Shown here: in pieces, positions 1 through 7,871 of the stretch
Position numbering within the stretch: position 1 is the first letter of the stretch
How the letters are laid out: each line of letters starts with the position of its first letter
NCBI GenBank assembly: GCA_963850915.1
Contig: CAWKND010000005.1
Coordinates: 1,178,001-1,242,000, forward strand
Source: CAVTWH01 sp963850915
Lineage (GTDB): Bacteria > Actinomycetota > Actinomycetes > Mycobacteriales > Micromonosporaceae
DNA: 64,000 nucleotides
Direction of reading: 5' to 3'
Translations under genes and position numbers: made by a program
The notes under the pieces: model-generated
Seen by the model: only the letters and a program-made list of their open reading frames with translations
What the model was told of the DNA's origin: nothing
Databases searched by the model: none

Positions 1-418
1 ATCGTGTCAGCAGTTCGATGGTCGCGCGCTCCTCACCGGCGTACCGGGTGCCGAGAGCCGGGACGCTCGCGACGAGCCGCATCCGGGCGAGCGTCAGCTC
101 GCGATCGGCCTCGGCCGCCGCCACAACGGCGGCCATGGCGGCGCGCACGGTGGCGCTCAGCGGCTCGTCCGCGGGTCGCGTGGCGACGGTGGTTTCGAAG
201 AGGGGGGAAGCGTCGTTGTCGAGCACGACGTCCTCTTTGGTGGGGAAGTAGCGGTAGAACGTCGTGGTGGAAGTCTCCGCGGCCTCGGCGATCTGCTCGA
301 CTGTGGTGTGCTCGTAGCCGCGCGTCTCGAACAGGTGCAGTGCCGCGCTCTGGATGGCGCGGCGCAGTTTGACCTTCTTGCGCTCCCGGAGACCGCGGCG
401 CGGCTCCGGGTGGGTCAT
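1..418 (-). CDS. TetR/AcrR-family transcriptional regulator (C-terminus beyond window)
   Basis: This is the first ~139 residues of a TetR-type repressor. After a basic N-terminus (about residues 1-20) there is a typical TetR helix-turn-helix: an AALHLFETRGYEHTTVEQIA stretch at about 25-44, then TSTTTFYRYFPTKEDVV at about 50-66. The ligand-binding domain continues past the left edge. The ATG at 418 overlaps the stop codon of the upstream monooxygenase-like gene (ATGA), so the two are probably translationally coupled and the regulator likely controls its neighbour. The effector is unknown. Confidence 0.9.
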   Translation of the reverse strand, partial: MTHPEPRRGLRERKKVKLRRAIQSAALHLFETRGYEHTTVEQIAEAAETSTTTFYRYFPTKEDVVLDNDASPLFETTVATRPADEPLSATVRAAMAAVVAAAEADRELTLARMRLVASVPALGTRYAGEERATIELLTR

Positions 419-705
419 GCCTGGAGCACGACTTCGTAGCGCTCCACGGGGGGAGGAGCGACGCCTAGGTCCGCGCGCGCCTCGTTTCGGACGCGAGCGC
501 CCCGAGCCTGGTCGTTCCGCCGCAGGTCGTCCTCGGTATCCCAGAGCGCGATGGTCATGACCTTGCCGCTTGCGCGGTCGGCGAGCAGATACAAGCCGCA
601 GAACCCGGGCGCCTGTCGGACGGCGGGAAGTTGCTGCTCGGTCCACGGGACGAGCTTGTCTAGCTGCTCCTCGGGCAGGTGCGTGGAGGTGACTTGAGCG
701 AACAC
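415..705 (-). CDS. Antibiotic biosynthesis monooxygenase (ABM)-like small protein
   Basis: This is a 96-residue alpha/beta protein. It resembles the ABM ferredoxin-like fold in its VFAQVTSTHLP start, a central GFCGLYLLADRASGKVMTIAL strand pair and the W-D-T-E-D-D-L helix. Such proteins oxidise aromatic substrates or degrade small reactive compounds as dimers. The GTG at 705 was chosen because AAAGGAG lies just upstream and the fold begins there; the open frame runs further upstream into an unrelated transposase relic. It is coupled to the TetR gene by a 4-base overlap, a usual arrangement for a regulator and its target. Substrate unknown. Confidence 0.7.
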   Translation of the reverse strand: MFAQVTSTHLPEEQLDKLVPWTEQQLPAVRQAPGFCGLYLLADRASGKVMTIALWDTEDDLRRNDQARGARVRNEARADLGVAPPPVERYEVVLQA

Positions 706-849
706 GGGACTCCTTTCGGGAGAGACAACTCGGGTCGAAGGCACAAACGGTAGCCTGGCCCAAATTCTTGGCGCGGTCAACCCCTTCGGGCCGTCGTAAC
801 CGACACGGTCACCTTTGTGCGGGTGTATAGCCGGTGCGGGTTCGCCCGT

Positions 850-1173
850 ACTCACGGCCGAGTCCTCGTCGGGCACCAGCTCGGTCATCGTCGCGGCGAC
901 CTCGTCCCGGGAGGCGACCTCCTCGATCGCCGCGCGCGCCGAGGCGATATCGAGCACGCCGTCAGTCTGCGCGAACAGCTCCAGCATCACCTTGGCGACC
1001 GCGACCAACGTGCTCGACGCGTTCTCCAGCTTCGGCATCGCCGCCAGCCGGGCCTTGTCCGTGGCCCGCCGCGCCGGGCCGATCAGCCGGGCCGCCAGCA
1101 GCGAGTCGGAACAGAGATCCAGGGCGTCGTCGACCGCCGCGGCCTCCAGATGCCGGGCTCGCGCCCCCGCTCG
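850..1173 (-). pseudogene. Tn3-family transposase relic (internal fragment)
   Basis: About 108 codons read like an internal segment of an actinobacterial Tn3-type transposase (family length near 1000 residues). The fragment contains RHLEAAAVDDALDL, ARLIGPARRATDKARLA, MPKLENASSTLVAVAKVMLE and EELVPDED-like ELVPDEDSA motifs in the family order. No start, catalytic DDE region or terminal repeats are visible, so it is a dead remnant. It abuts a dapA 3' fragment on the opposite strand, suggesting an old insertion followed by deletion. The match rests on recalled family sequence, not on an alignment. Confidence 0.6.
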
Positions 1174-1175
1174 GG

Positions 1176-1361
1176 CACCGGCTTGCGTCCCTGTCCCGGG
1201 CACTGTTCGCCGAACCCAATCCGACCGTGATCAAAGCAGTTCTCCACGCCTGCGGCGCCATCCCCAGCCCGGCGGTCCGCCTTCCGCTTCTCGCCGCTCA
1301 CCCGGACACCACCGAAGCCGCGGTACGGCTGGCCGAGGCTCTCACGCAGATCCGGGTATGA
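1176..1361 (+). pseudogene. Fragment of dihydrodipicolinate synthase (dapA) C-terminus
   Basis: The last ~60 codons of this frame resemble the C-terminal helices of 4-hydroxy-tetrahydrodipicolinate synthase: LSRALFAEPNPTVIKAVLH, then IPSPAVRLPLLA and a final alanine-rich helix ending at the TGA at 1359. The catalytic barrel (Lys-Schiff-base part) is absent, and upstream DNA is the transposase relic on the other strand. This looks like a truncated duplicate left behind by rearrangement; a complete dapA is expected elsewhere in the genome. Confidence 0.6.
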
Positions 1362-1552
1362 GCGAGTTGGCGGGTCAGGTTTCCGTGGCCCCGCTGAGAG
1401 CATTGTGAGATTAGCGATATCAGTAATCCACTAATTGGTTCTGGCGGTCTCCCGTGGGAAATCCGCTCCAAAGAGTCCCGCACATAATCACAGTTATGTG
1501 CGGCGCAGCCGTACGTGCCCTGCCTTTCGCCGGGGCCGGTCACCACGGCAGG

Positions 1553-2293
1553 ATGTGGCCGGTGCGCATCCTGCGAATGGCGACGGCCGTTGTCATCGGT
1601 CTGCTGGCAACGATGGCGATGGTGACGCCTGCACAGGCAACGGCCGGCAGCACGATCACCCTCTCGCCGAACCACGGCGGTCCGACAACGCCATTCACCG
1701 TCACCTACCGCGTCTCGGCCGTCGTGAACGGCCTGCTGTTCTGTTCGAACCTCCCATTGCACTTCCTGTGGAACGGTCTGCAGCTGACGCCGACGAGCCT
1801 GGACCTGGACAAGGCGACAGCGGAGTGTGTTGCCACAGCTCACACCGCCCCGCTCTCGTTCGGCGCACCGCAGCCGCCCGGCCGGTACGAGGTGTCCATC
1901 TCCAACGACATGGCGGCGGTCGCCATCTTCACCATCGATGCTGTGCCGACGCCGCGGTCCAGCGCACCACGCTCCAGCCCGCCGAGTAGCCGACCAAAAC
2001 CGGCCACCGGCAGGTCGACCACGGCAGCCCCGCCGACCACCCCAACGCTCGCCCCGGCGGCCAACGCGGGCACCGGGTCACCGACAGAGACTGCGCCTGC
2101 GGACACGCCCGCGGGCGCTGTGTTGCCGCCGATGGCAAGCTCGGGCAGTGGGCGTACCACGACCTGGGTGCTCGTCGGGGCATCGGTCATCGCCGTTGGT
2201 CTGGTCGCTGCCGGGCTCGTTGTTCTGTGGTTGCGGCGCTCCAACCGGGTTGCATCGGCCAACCCGGCGCGGGCCGGTACCGAGTCCACCTGA
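1553..2293 (+). CDS. Secreted, C-terminally membrane-anchored surface protein
   Basis: Protein of 246 residues, not assigned to a named family. From the ATG at 1553 there is a signal peptide (MWPVRILRMATAVVIGLL core, likely cleavage after AQA). A beta-rich domain of about 110 residues with two cysteines (FCSN and AECV) follows. Then comes a long Pro/Thr/Ala-rich stalk (about 140-200), a transmembrane segment (TTTWVLVGASVIAVGLVAAGLVVLWL) and a basic RR tail. This is the layout of an extracellular domain held on a stalk. An in-frame ATG lies at 1496 and another at 1577. No partner genes are obvious. Confidence 0.65.
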   Translation: MWPVRILRMATAVVIGLLATMAMVTPAQATAGSTITLSPNHGGPTTPFTVTYRVSAVVNGLLFCSNLPLHFLWNGLQLTPTSLDLDKATAECVATAHTAPLSFGAPQPPGRYEVSISNDMAAVAIFTIDAVPTPRSSAPRSSPPSSRPKPATGRSTTAAPPTTPTLAPAANAGTGSPTETAPADTPAGAVLPPMASSGSGRTTTWVLVGASVIAVGLVAAGLVVLWLRRSNRVASANPARAGTEST

Positions 2294-2355
2294 CGTTCGC
2301 AGCATCCGCACAACTTCTTCGCCAAACCCAGCGGGTCTTCGTGTTGGGTGAGTGA

Positions 2356-3128
2356 ATGACTCAGCGCGCCGAGGCGACTGCAGCGCCGGACCGGATCACG
2401 TACATGGACACCGCAGCTGGTACCGCGGCGGGCCTGGACTGCAAACGGCGTTCCCTCGACGCTCTCGGACTGTCGCCCGGGCACGTGGTGGTGGACATCG
2501 GCTGTGGGCCGGGCACGGACCTGGGTCGCCTCGCCGACGCGGTCGGCGAGGCCGGTCTGGTGATCGGCGTTGACCGTGATCCGCGGATGCTGGCGGAAGC
2601 GGGTCGCCGGGTCGCGGACCGTCCAAACATCGAGTTGCGCACGGGCGACGTGCACGCCCTCCCGGTCGCCGATGCCAGCGTCGACCGGGCCCGGACGGAT
2701 CGCGTCCTCCAGCACGTGGACGACCCCGCGGCGGCGATCGCGCAGGTCCGGCGGGTACTTCGGCCCGGCGGCCTGTTCGGCCCGGCCGAGCCCGACTGGG
2801 ACTCTCTCGTGGTGGCCGAGGAAGACGTCGTGACCAGCCGGCGTTTCTCGCGGTACGTAGCAGGGCGGGTGCGTAACGCGACGATCGGCCGCGAGTTGGT
2901 ACGGCTGTCGACCGTGGCCGGCTTCGAGATCAGATCGGTGGAGGCTATCCCAGTAGTCTTCCGAGACTTCGAGACGGCCGACCAGATCCTGGGGCTACGT
3001 CGAAACTCGGCGCGGGCGATCGAGGCTGGAGTGTTGGCCGAAGCGGATGCGGCGGATGGCTTCAGCGCCTCCAGACCCGGCCGTTCCTTGCCGGGTTCAC
3101 CTTCTACCTCGTCACAGCCCAGGCGTGA
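2356..3128 (+). pseudogene. UbiE/class I SAM-dependent methyltransferase, frameshifted near its end
   Basis: The first ~235 residues form a Rossmann methyltransferase: motif I VVDIGCGPGTDLG, acidic loop VIGVDRDPRMLAEA, motif II GDVHALPVADASVDRART and LRPGGLF. The family's usual C-terminal ending (RPFLAGFTFYLVTAQA) is present, but in another frame after about 3058. One base is missing (773 nt in total), so the literal reading frame runs on into unrelated DNA. Either the gene is inactivated or the sequence has an indel. Substrate unknown; similar proteins methylate small molecules. Confidence 0.75.
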
Positions 3129-3202
3129 GCATGCGCTCAGCGCTCCAATGACCCACAAATCGTCGTGGCCTGCCTCCCCAGCGCCCCCGCTATGGTGGGA
3201 GG

Positions 3203-3619
3203 GTGACGAGCGGACCCGACCGTATCGCGCGACCCAATCCGACGCCGCGCACGGACCTGGTGCAGCGATCCGCGCCGTTCCTTCCCCAGGGCAGCGAGAT
3301 CCGGCAGGCATTCATCTATCAGACGGCGCCCAGCTTCCTCTTCTTCCTCATCACCTATCTCACCGGCCTGACAATCTTCTGGAACAAGTACCGTTGTGTC
3401 GCGATCACCCAGGACGCCATCTATGTACTGGAGAGCAGCAAACTGTCGGGCGGCGCCAAGCCGCAGCGTCTGGTAGGAACACTGCCCCGGCAAACCCGGC
3501 TCGGACCGGTGTCCGGCCGATGGGGGCAGGTGCACATCCGCGGCGAGCGTTGCTGGGTCCACAAGCGCTTCCACGACCAGATAGCCGCCGCCGACAACGA
3601 GGCTGGCTTCACTCAATGA
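3203..3619 (+). CDS. Conserved hypothetical membrane-associated protein
   Basis: This 138-residue protein has one clear hydrophobic hairpin or membrane segment (APSFLFFLITYLTGLTIFW, about 42-60). A soluble part follows, with CVAITQDAIYVLES and a GTLPRQTRLGPVSGRWGQV block, ending in WVHKRFHDQI. The pattern resembles small actinobacterial proteins with a PH-like strand order after a membrane segment; function unknown. The GTG at 3203 follows a TATGGT box by exactly six bases, so the mRNA may be leaderless; GGGAGG in that gap is too close to act as a ribosome site. Confidence 0.7.
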   Translation: MTSGPDRIARPNPTPRTDLVQRSAPFLPQGSEIRQAFIYQTAPSFLFFLITYLTGLTIFWNKYRCVAITQDAIYVLESSKLSGGAKPQRLVGTLPRQTRLGPVSGRWGQVHIRGERCWVHKRFHDQIAAADNEAGFTQ

Positions 3620-3783
3620 CCCGCACGGCGGCGTCACGCCCGCCGCCCGATCCGTGACTGGATCAGCCATGTCGACCGATGATGATCCCCATCCTGGCGC
3701 GGAGCCTCCGCACCCGTACCGACTGACGATCCCGGCAGCTTGGCTCGCTAGCTGGTTGGCAGCGCGACTTCGGGCTCGCCGGG

Positions 3784-4272
3784 CTAGGCCGTTGTCGGCA
3801 GCAGGCCCAGAAGTTGCTGCGTGTGGCCGGGGAGTTCCTGTTCGGCGAGGCCGGTGAGGATGGCCCGGAGCGGTACGGGTTGGTTGAGCAGGAGAGTGTC
3901 GTGGGAGATCAGCAGCGCCGGTACCGGCGTGTCCAGCTCCGCCTCGCTCAACAGCGGCACGAGTACGCACAGGGCCTCCCCGAGCGGGCGGATGCGCTCC
4001 CGCAGCCCGGTGTTGCCGCCCGCGAGCGAGCTGACGTGCTCGATGGTCCAGGTGTCGTGCGCGATGCGGTTGTCGTACGTCGTGTGTGCCCCGGACGCGA
4101 CAGCGGCGGCGGCCGCGACCGTACTCGCACTGACGATCGCGACATGCGCCAGGATCTGGTCCGCGTTCCATTCCCCGGCCGGCGGTACCGGGCTCGGGTC
4201 GTCGGAGCCGGCGACGGTCGCGGCGGCGTCCAGCAACACGCGATAGGCGTCCCGGAGTGGCGTGGTGTCCAT
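3784..4272 (-). CDS. DinB-superfamily / maleylpyruvate isomerase-like protein
   Basis: A 162-residue helical protein whose GEWNADQILAHVAIVSAS region (about 32-49) matches the start of the DinB/MDMPI four-helix bundle. Many members use histidines to bind metal and act as thiol-dependent (mycothiol in actinomycetes) transferases or isomerases. Only one of the usual three His ligands is obvious here, so activity is uncertain. The ATG at 4272 is preceded by GGGAG. It lies 36 bases downstream of the ArsR-SRPBCC gene on the same strand and is probably co-transcribed. Confidence 0.65.
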   Translation of the reverse strand: MDTTPLRDAYRVLLDAAATVAGSDDPSPVPPAGEWNADQILAHVAIVSASTVAAAAAVASGAHTTYDNRIAHDTWTIEHVSSLAGGNTGLRERIRPLGEALCVLVPLLSEAELDTPVPALLISHDTLLLNQPVPLRAILTGLAEQELPGHTQQLLGLLPTTA

Positions 4273-4308
4273 GAGATGTCTCCCTCGTTCAGTGGGGTAC
4301 GGGGCGGC

Positions 4309-5118
4309 TCAGCTGTGCGCGGACGCCATCTCCCACGGCGCCTGGGGGAGTACCTCACCGGTCTCCAGCAGCGACTTGAGGTTCGCCAGCACAGCCGGCC
4401 AGCCACGCGAGATGCCGCCGAGCATGTCCAGGTTGGCGAGCTTCTCGTGGGTGACGGTGAGCCGGACGATGTCCTGGTACGGCTCGACCAGGAACGTGAC
4501 GACCGACGGTGTCCTCGGTACCTCGGGGTCCGGCACGTCGTCGAAGGTGATGACGAGGCGGGTCGGTGGCTCGACCGTGATCACCTGACCGACCGCGTCG
4601 AGCACGCCCGATCCGTCGGCGCGCTGGTGCTCCCAGGTGGAGCCGGGCTGCCAGTCGGAGACATTGGCGTGCCCCCAGTACCGCGCCGTCAGATCCGCGT
4701 CGGTCAGGGCACGCCACACCTGCTCGGCGCTCGCGCGGATGTACGTGGTGTAGACGTACGTCGGCACGGGTGTGGGTTCGGTGCTCATGGCGTACTCCTC
4801 TGCTTGGTTCTTGATGGCACTGATCGCTTGTAGCCGCGGCTTGTCGAATCCGGAGATCCAGCGCCGCTCCAGCTCGTGGATCGGCCCTGGGTTGAGGTAG
4901 TGCAGGCGCTCGCGTCCGCGTCGTACGACGGTCACCAGGTTGGCCCGCTCCAGGATGTCGAGGTGCTGTGTCGCCGACTGCCGCGCCATGTCCAGGTGCT
5001 CGCACAGCTCGCGCAGCGTCTGGCCGGTCGCCTCGCGCAGCCGGTCGAGCAGGAGCCGGCGGGTCGGGTCGGCCAGTGCCTTGAAGACCGAGTCCAGCTC
5101 CGTCGGTTCGCCGCTCAC
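4309..5118 (-). CDS. ArsR-family regulator fused to an AHSA1/SRPBCC domain
   Basis: This is a 269-residue two-domain protein. Residues 1-100 are a winged-helix ArsR domain (VFKALADPTRRLLLDRLRE, then LCEHLDMARQSATQHLDIL and a VRRGRERLHYLNP wing). Residues 118-265 are a START-like SRPBCC/AHSA1 fold (YIRASAEQVWRALTDADLTARYW, then the VEPYQDIVRLTVTHE strand). The cysteines of metal-sensing ArsR proteins are absent, so it probably senses a hydrophobic ligand through the second domain. An internal GAGGAG precedes the Met at residue 110, so the SRPBCC half might also be made alone. The GTG at 5118 sits six bases after a CATAAT box and is probably a leaderless start. Confidence 0.85.
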   Translation of the reverse strand: MSGEPTELDSVFKALADPTRRLLLDRLREATGQTLRELCEHLDMARQSATQHLDILERANLVTVVRRGRERLHYLNPGPIHELERRWISGFDKPRLQAISAIKNQAEEYAMSTEPTPVPTYVYTTYIRASAEQVWRALTDADLTARYWGHANVSDWQPGSTWEHQRADGSGVLDAVGQVITVEPPTRLVITFDDVPDPEVPRTPSVVTFLVEPYQDIVRLTVTHEKLANLDMLGGISRGWPAVLANLKSLLETGEVLPQAPWEMASAHS

Positions 5119-5155
5119 GACCCCATTATGCAGGTATCTGCCTGCCTATTGTCAA
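5118..5155 (-). promoter_or_regulatory. Promoter with inverted repeat for the ArsR-SRPBCC gene
   Basis: On the minus strand there is TTGACA (5155-5150), a 19-base spacer and CATAAT (5130-5125), placing transcription start at or beside the GTG at 5118. An inverted repeat GCAGG-N6-CCTGC (5130-5145) sits in the spacer, as expected for an autoregulatory ArsR operator. Confidence 0.5.
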
Positions 5156-5180
5156 CGCCGGGACCCCGAGCGCGAGCCCA

Positions 5181-5236
5181 GGACAGTGCGAGCGGGACAG
5201 TGCGAGCGGGACAGTGCGAGCGGGACAGCGCGAGCC
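5181..5236. repeat. 14-bp tandem repeat, four copies
   Basis: The unit GGACAGTGCGAGCG occurs at 5181, 5195 and 5209, with a fourth, diverged copy (GGACAGCGCGAGCC) at 5223. The array lies between the divergent ArsR and acetyltransferase genes, just before the start of the latter. It could be a slipped-strand expansion or a binding array. Confidence 0.85.
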
Positions 5237-5251
5237 GGGAGAATGCGTGGC

Positions 5252-5884
5252 ATGGCTCAGGCAACGCTGCGTACCAGCCGGCTGCTGCTCGTACCGCTGG
5301 CCGAGGAGCACCTCGAGTTCGAGGTTGAGCTGGACTCGGATCCCGAGGTCATGCGGTACCTCGGTGATGGGCGCGCGCGTACCCGGGAGACGGTGCAGGC
5401 GCTCCACCGGGAACGGCTCGCGGCTGCCGGGCGGGTACCCGGCCTGGGCTTCTGGGCCGGCTTCACGACCGATGACTGGGCAGCAACCGATGCCGCGGCA
5501 ACAACCGATGACGGGGCAGTGGGGACGTTTGTCGGCTGGTGGATCCTCGAGCCACCCGAGCGCCCGGATCAGGGGCCGGTCGACGGGCAGGCGGAGCTGG
5601 GGTACCGGCTGCTGCGGCGGTACTGGCGTCAAGGCCTGGCCAGCGAAGGAGCACGTGAACTGATCCGCCACGGCTTCGCCGACCTCGGCCTGACCCGGAT
5701 CTTCGCCGAGACGATGTTCGTCAACACCGCCTCCCGCGCCACCATGCAGTCGGTCGGGCTGCGCTACACCCGCACCTTCCACCTCGACTTCGCCGACCCG
5801 CTCCCCGATGCGGAACTCGGCGAGGTCGAGTACGCCCTGACCCGCGAGGAGTGGCAGGCCACCGGCACGGGGCAGAAGGGGTAG
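5252..5884 (+). CDS. GNAT-family N-acetyltransferase (RimJ/RimL type)
   Basis: A 210-residue acetyltransferase. It opens with LRTSRLLLVPLAEEHL, the classic RimJ/RimL beta-1 start, and contains LGYRLLRRYWRQGLASEGAREL, the acetyl-CoA pyrophosphate loop (R/Q-x-x-G-x-A/G) at about 125-146. It ends with VNTASRATMQSVGLRY, the conserved Asn/Ser catalytic neighbourhood. Such enzymes acetylate protein N-termini, antibiotics or small amines; the target cannot be read here. ATGs at 5243 and 5252 are both possible; the latter starts at the conserved fold and has GGGAG upstream. A 14-bp tandem repeat precedes it. Confidence 0.85.
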   Translation: MAQATLRTSRLLLVPLAEEHLEFEVELDSDPEVMRYLGDGRARTRETVQALHRERLAAAGRVPGLGFWAGFTTDDWAATDAAATTDDGAVGTFVGWWILEPPERPDQGPVDGQAELGYRLLRRYWRQGLASEGARELIRHGFADLGLTRIFAETMFVNTASRATMQSVGLRYTRTFHLDFADPLPDAELGEVEYALTREEWQATGTGQKG

Positions 5885-5888
5885 CGGC

Positions 5889-6278
5889 TCAGGTCAGCTC
5901 GTGGCCGGTGGTGCTGTCGACGTTGTCGGGTACCTCGCCGTCGAAGTGGTCACCGGTGGTCGCGGTACCCGACGGTTCGAACATCAGGATCGAACCGCCC
6001 GGCGACGACGGCTTGTGCTCGGTCCCCTTCGGTACCACGTAGGTGTCGCCTTTCTGCAGCACCACCGTGCGCTCGCCGCCCGCCGCGTCCCGCAGCGCGA
6101 TGTCGAACTGGCCGTCGAGTACCAGGAAGAACTCGTCGGTGTCGTCATGTACGTGCCACACGTGCTCGCCCAGCGCGTGCGCGATCCGGACGTCGTAGTC
6201 GTTCATCCGGGCCACGATGCGAGGGCTGTAGATGTCGTCGAAGGAGGCCAGTGCGGTGGTCACGTTGACGGGCTGCAT
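5889..6278 (-). CDS. Cupin-domain protein
   Basis: This 129-residue single-domain cupin has GEHVWHVHDDTDEFFLVLDG (about 38-57), the first cupin motif with two His and one Glu metal ligands. The second motif is GDTYVVPKGTEHKPSS with its His. The fold usually binds Fe, Mn or Zn and acts as an isomerase, dioxygenase or sugar-binding sensor; no specific reaction can be inferred. It converges on the GNAT gene with four bases between stop codons. The ATG at 6278 was chosen because upstream in-frame sequence is arginine-rich and unlike coding sequence. Confidence 0.8.
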   Translation of the reverse strand: MQPVNVTTALASFDDIYSPRIVARMNDYDVRIAHALGEHVWHVHDDTDEFFLVLDGQFDIALRDAAGGERTVVLQKGDTYVVPKGTEHKPSSPGGSILMFEPSGTATTGDHFDGEVPDNVDSTTGHELT

Positions 6279-6336
6279 CCCTCGATTCTTGCGCTCGGCG
6301 GGGCCGCTGTCAGACCCGCTCGGCGACTCCGTGGAC

Positions 6337-6873
6337 CTACGGCGCGAAGCGCCAGCGGGTCGCGCCGTGCGGCTCCACAGTGCTGAGGGCAACGGCCTGG
6401 CGGATGGTGAACCGGAATACGTGCCAGGGCGGCGGCCCGGCGCTCGGCGCGCTGAACGGTGCCGTGAACGCATCCCCCTCGACCTCGGCCGGCCAGCCGA
6501 TCTCGCGGTACACGGCGGCGACCGGTTCGAGCGTTGCCGCGTCGGTGACCCGGACGGCGGTACCTTCGATGGTCAGGTCCAGACCCGCCAGCTTGACGGC
6601 GATGGTGCAGGCCGGCTGGGCGATCAGGTTGCGGTACTTCTGGGTACCGGGGCTGCTGGTGAAGTACAGGTCCCCGGCGTACCAGACAGCACCGATCCCG
6701 GCCGCGTGCGGGCGACCATCCGGGCGCACGGTACCCAGGAAGTACCCGACCATCGGCCCCTTCGGCCCGTTGGCCAGCAGGTCCCGCGCCCGGCTCCAGG
6801 GCAGTACCGCCCCGCCGTAGCGGTCCAGGTTGGTCACCTCGACCGGCTGCCGCTCGAGCGTGTCTTGACTCAT
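6337..6873 (-). CDS. Pyridoxamine 5'-phosphate oxidase-like (split-barrel flavin) protein
   Basis: A 178-residue split beta-barrel protein of the PNPOx superfamily, seen in PMVGYFLGTVRPDGRPHAAGIGAVWYAGDLYFTSS strand order (about 40-75) and in the KYRNLIAQPACTIAV block that lines the flavin or F420 site. In actinomycetes such proteins often use F420 or FMN, or bind heme; the cofactor is not decided here. GGAGG lies eight bases before the ATG at 6873. The gene follows the same strand direction as the cupin, 58 bases away, and may be co-transcribed. Confidence 0.75.
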   Translation of the reverse strand: MSQDTLERQPVEVTNLDRYGGAVLPWSRARDLLANGPKGPMVGYFLGTVRPDGRPHAAGIGAVWYAGDLYFTSSPGTQKYRNLIAQPACTIAVKLAGLDLTIEGTAVRVTDAATLEPVAAVYREIGWPAEVEGDAFTAPFSAPSAGPPPWHVFRFTIRQAVALSTVEPHGATRWRFAP

Positions 6874-7019
6874 GGCTGCACCTCCACCGTGTTGACCAGC
6901 GCTGCCCGGAAAACTCACCGGCCAAGCCTAGGTGCGCCCGGCGGTTCCCCGGCGTCGTCCGGCATCGGTGACTAGGGTCGGGAGGGCGGCCGGACCGCCG
7001 GCCGGGAGGGGCGTCCATC

Positions 7020-7856
7020 ATGACCGCGGTACCCAACATCCGACTCAACAACGGCGTCGACATCCCCCAGTTCGGCTTCGGCGTGTACCAGATCAGGCCG
7101 GCGCAGACCCGGGCGGCGACGCTCAGCGCGCTGGAGCTCGGGTACCGGCACCTGGACACCGCGCAGATGTACGGCAACGAGAAGCAGGTCGGCGAGGCGG
7201 TACGCGACAGCGGACTGGACCGCTCCGAGGTCTTCGTCACCAGCAAGCTCAACAACAACTTCCACGACTACGACGCCGCGCTCGGCGCCTTCGACGGCAC
7301 CCTGGCCGCGCTCGGCTTCGACTACGTCGACCTGTTCCTCATCCACTGGCCGCTGCCGAAGGTCGGCGACTTCGTACAGACCTGGCGGGCAATGGAGGAG
7401 ATCTCCCGCTCCGGTCGGTGCCGGGCGATCGGCGTCTCCAACTTCCAGCCACACCACCTGCAGCGGCTGCTCGAGGAGACCGAGGTGGTACCGGCGGTCA
7501 ACCAGGTGGAGATCCACCCGTACCTCACGCAGGAGGAGGTACGCGCGTTCGACTCGGCGCACGGGATCGCGACCGAGGCGTGGTCACCGATCGCCCAGGG
7601 CGCGGTGCTGACCGACCCGACCATCGTGCAGATCGCCGACCGGCACGGCCGTACCCCGGCCCAGGTGACGCTGCGCTGGCACATCCAGCGGGGCGACATC
7701 GTCTTCCCCAAGTCGGTGACGCCGAGCCGGATCGCCGAGAACTACGCCATCTTCGACTTCACGCTCACCGACGAGGAGATCGCCCAGATCAGCGCCCTCA
7801 ACCGGGACCAGCGCACCGGCCCCAACCCGGACGAGTTCAACTGGGTACCCAGCTGA
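7020..7856 (+). CDS. Aldo/keto reductase
   Basis: A 278-residue NADPH-dependent TIM-barrel oxidoreductase resembling 2,5-diketo-gluconate reductases. The full catalytic tetrad is visible: Asp46 (HLDTAQMYGNE), Tyr51, Lys76 (VTSKL) and His109 (LIHWPLP). The substrate-pocket GVSNFQPHHL signature follows at about 145, and the cofactor-binding IVFPKSVTPSRIAEN block near 230. It reduces carbonyls of sugars, aldehydes or xenobiotics; the native substrate cannot be told. It is a monocistronic-looking gene with full family length. Confidence 0.93.
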   Translation: MTAVPNIRLNNGVDIPQFGFGVYQIRPAQTRAATLSALELGYRHLDTAQMYGNEKQVGEAVRDSGLDRSEVFVTSKLNNNFHDYDAALGAFDGTLAALGFDYVDLFLIHWPLPKVGDFVQTWRAMEEISRSGRCRAIGVSNFQPHHLQRLLEETEVVPAVNQVEIHPYLTQEEVRAFDSAHGIATEAWSPIAQGAVLTDPTIVQIADRHGRTPAQVTLRWHIQRGDIVFPKSVTPSRIAENYAIFDFTLTDEEIAQISALNRDQRTGPNPDEFNWVPS

Positions 7857-7871
7857 GCCCGGGCCGGCGGC

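Noticed and set aside
3654..3857. Short plus-strand frame between the membrane protein and the DinB-like gene
   Set aside because: No ribosome site, Arg/Pro-rich composition and overlap with the antisense DinB gene; nothing family-like.
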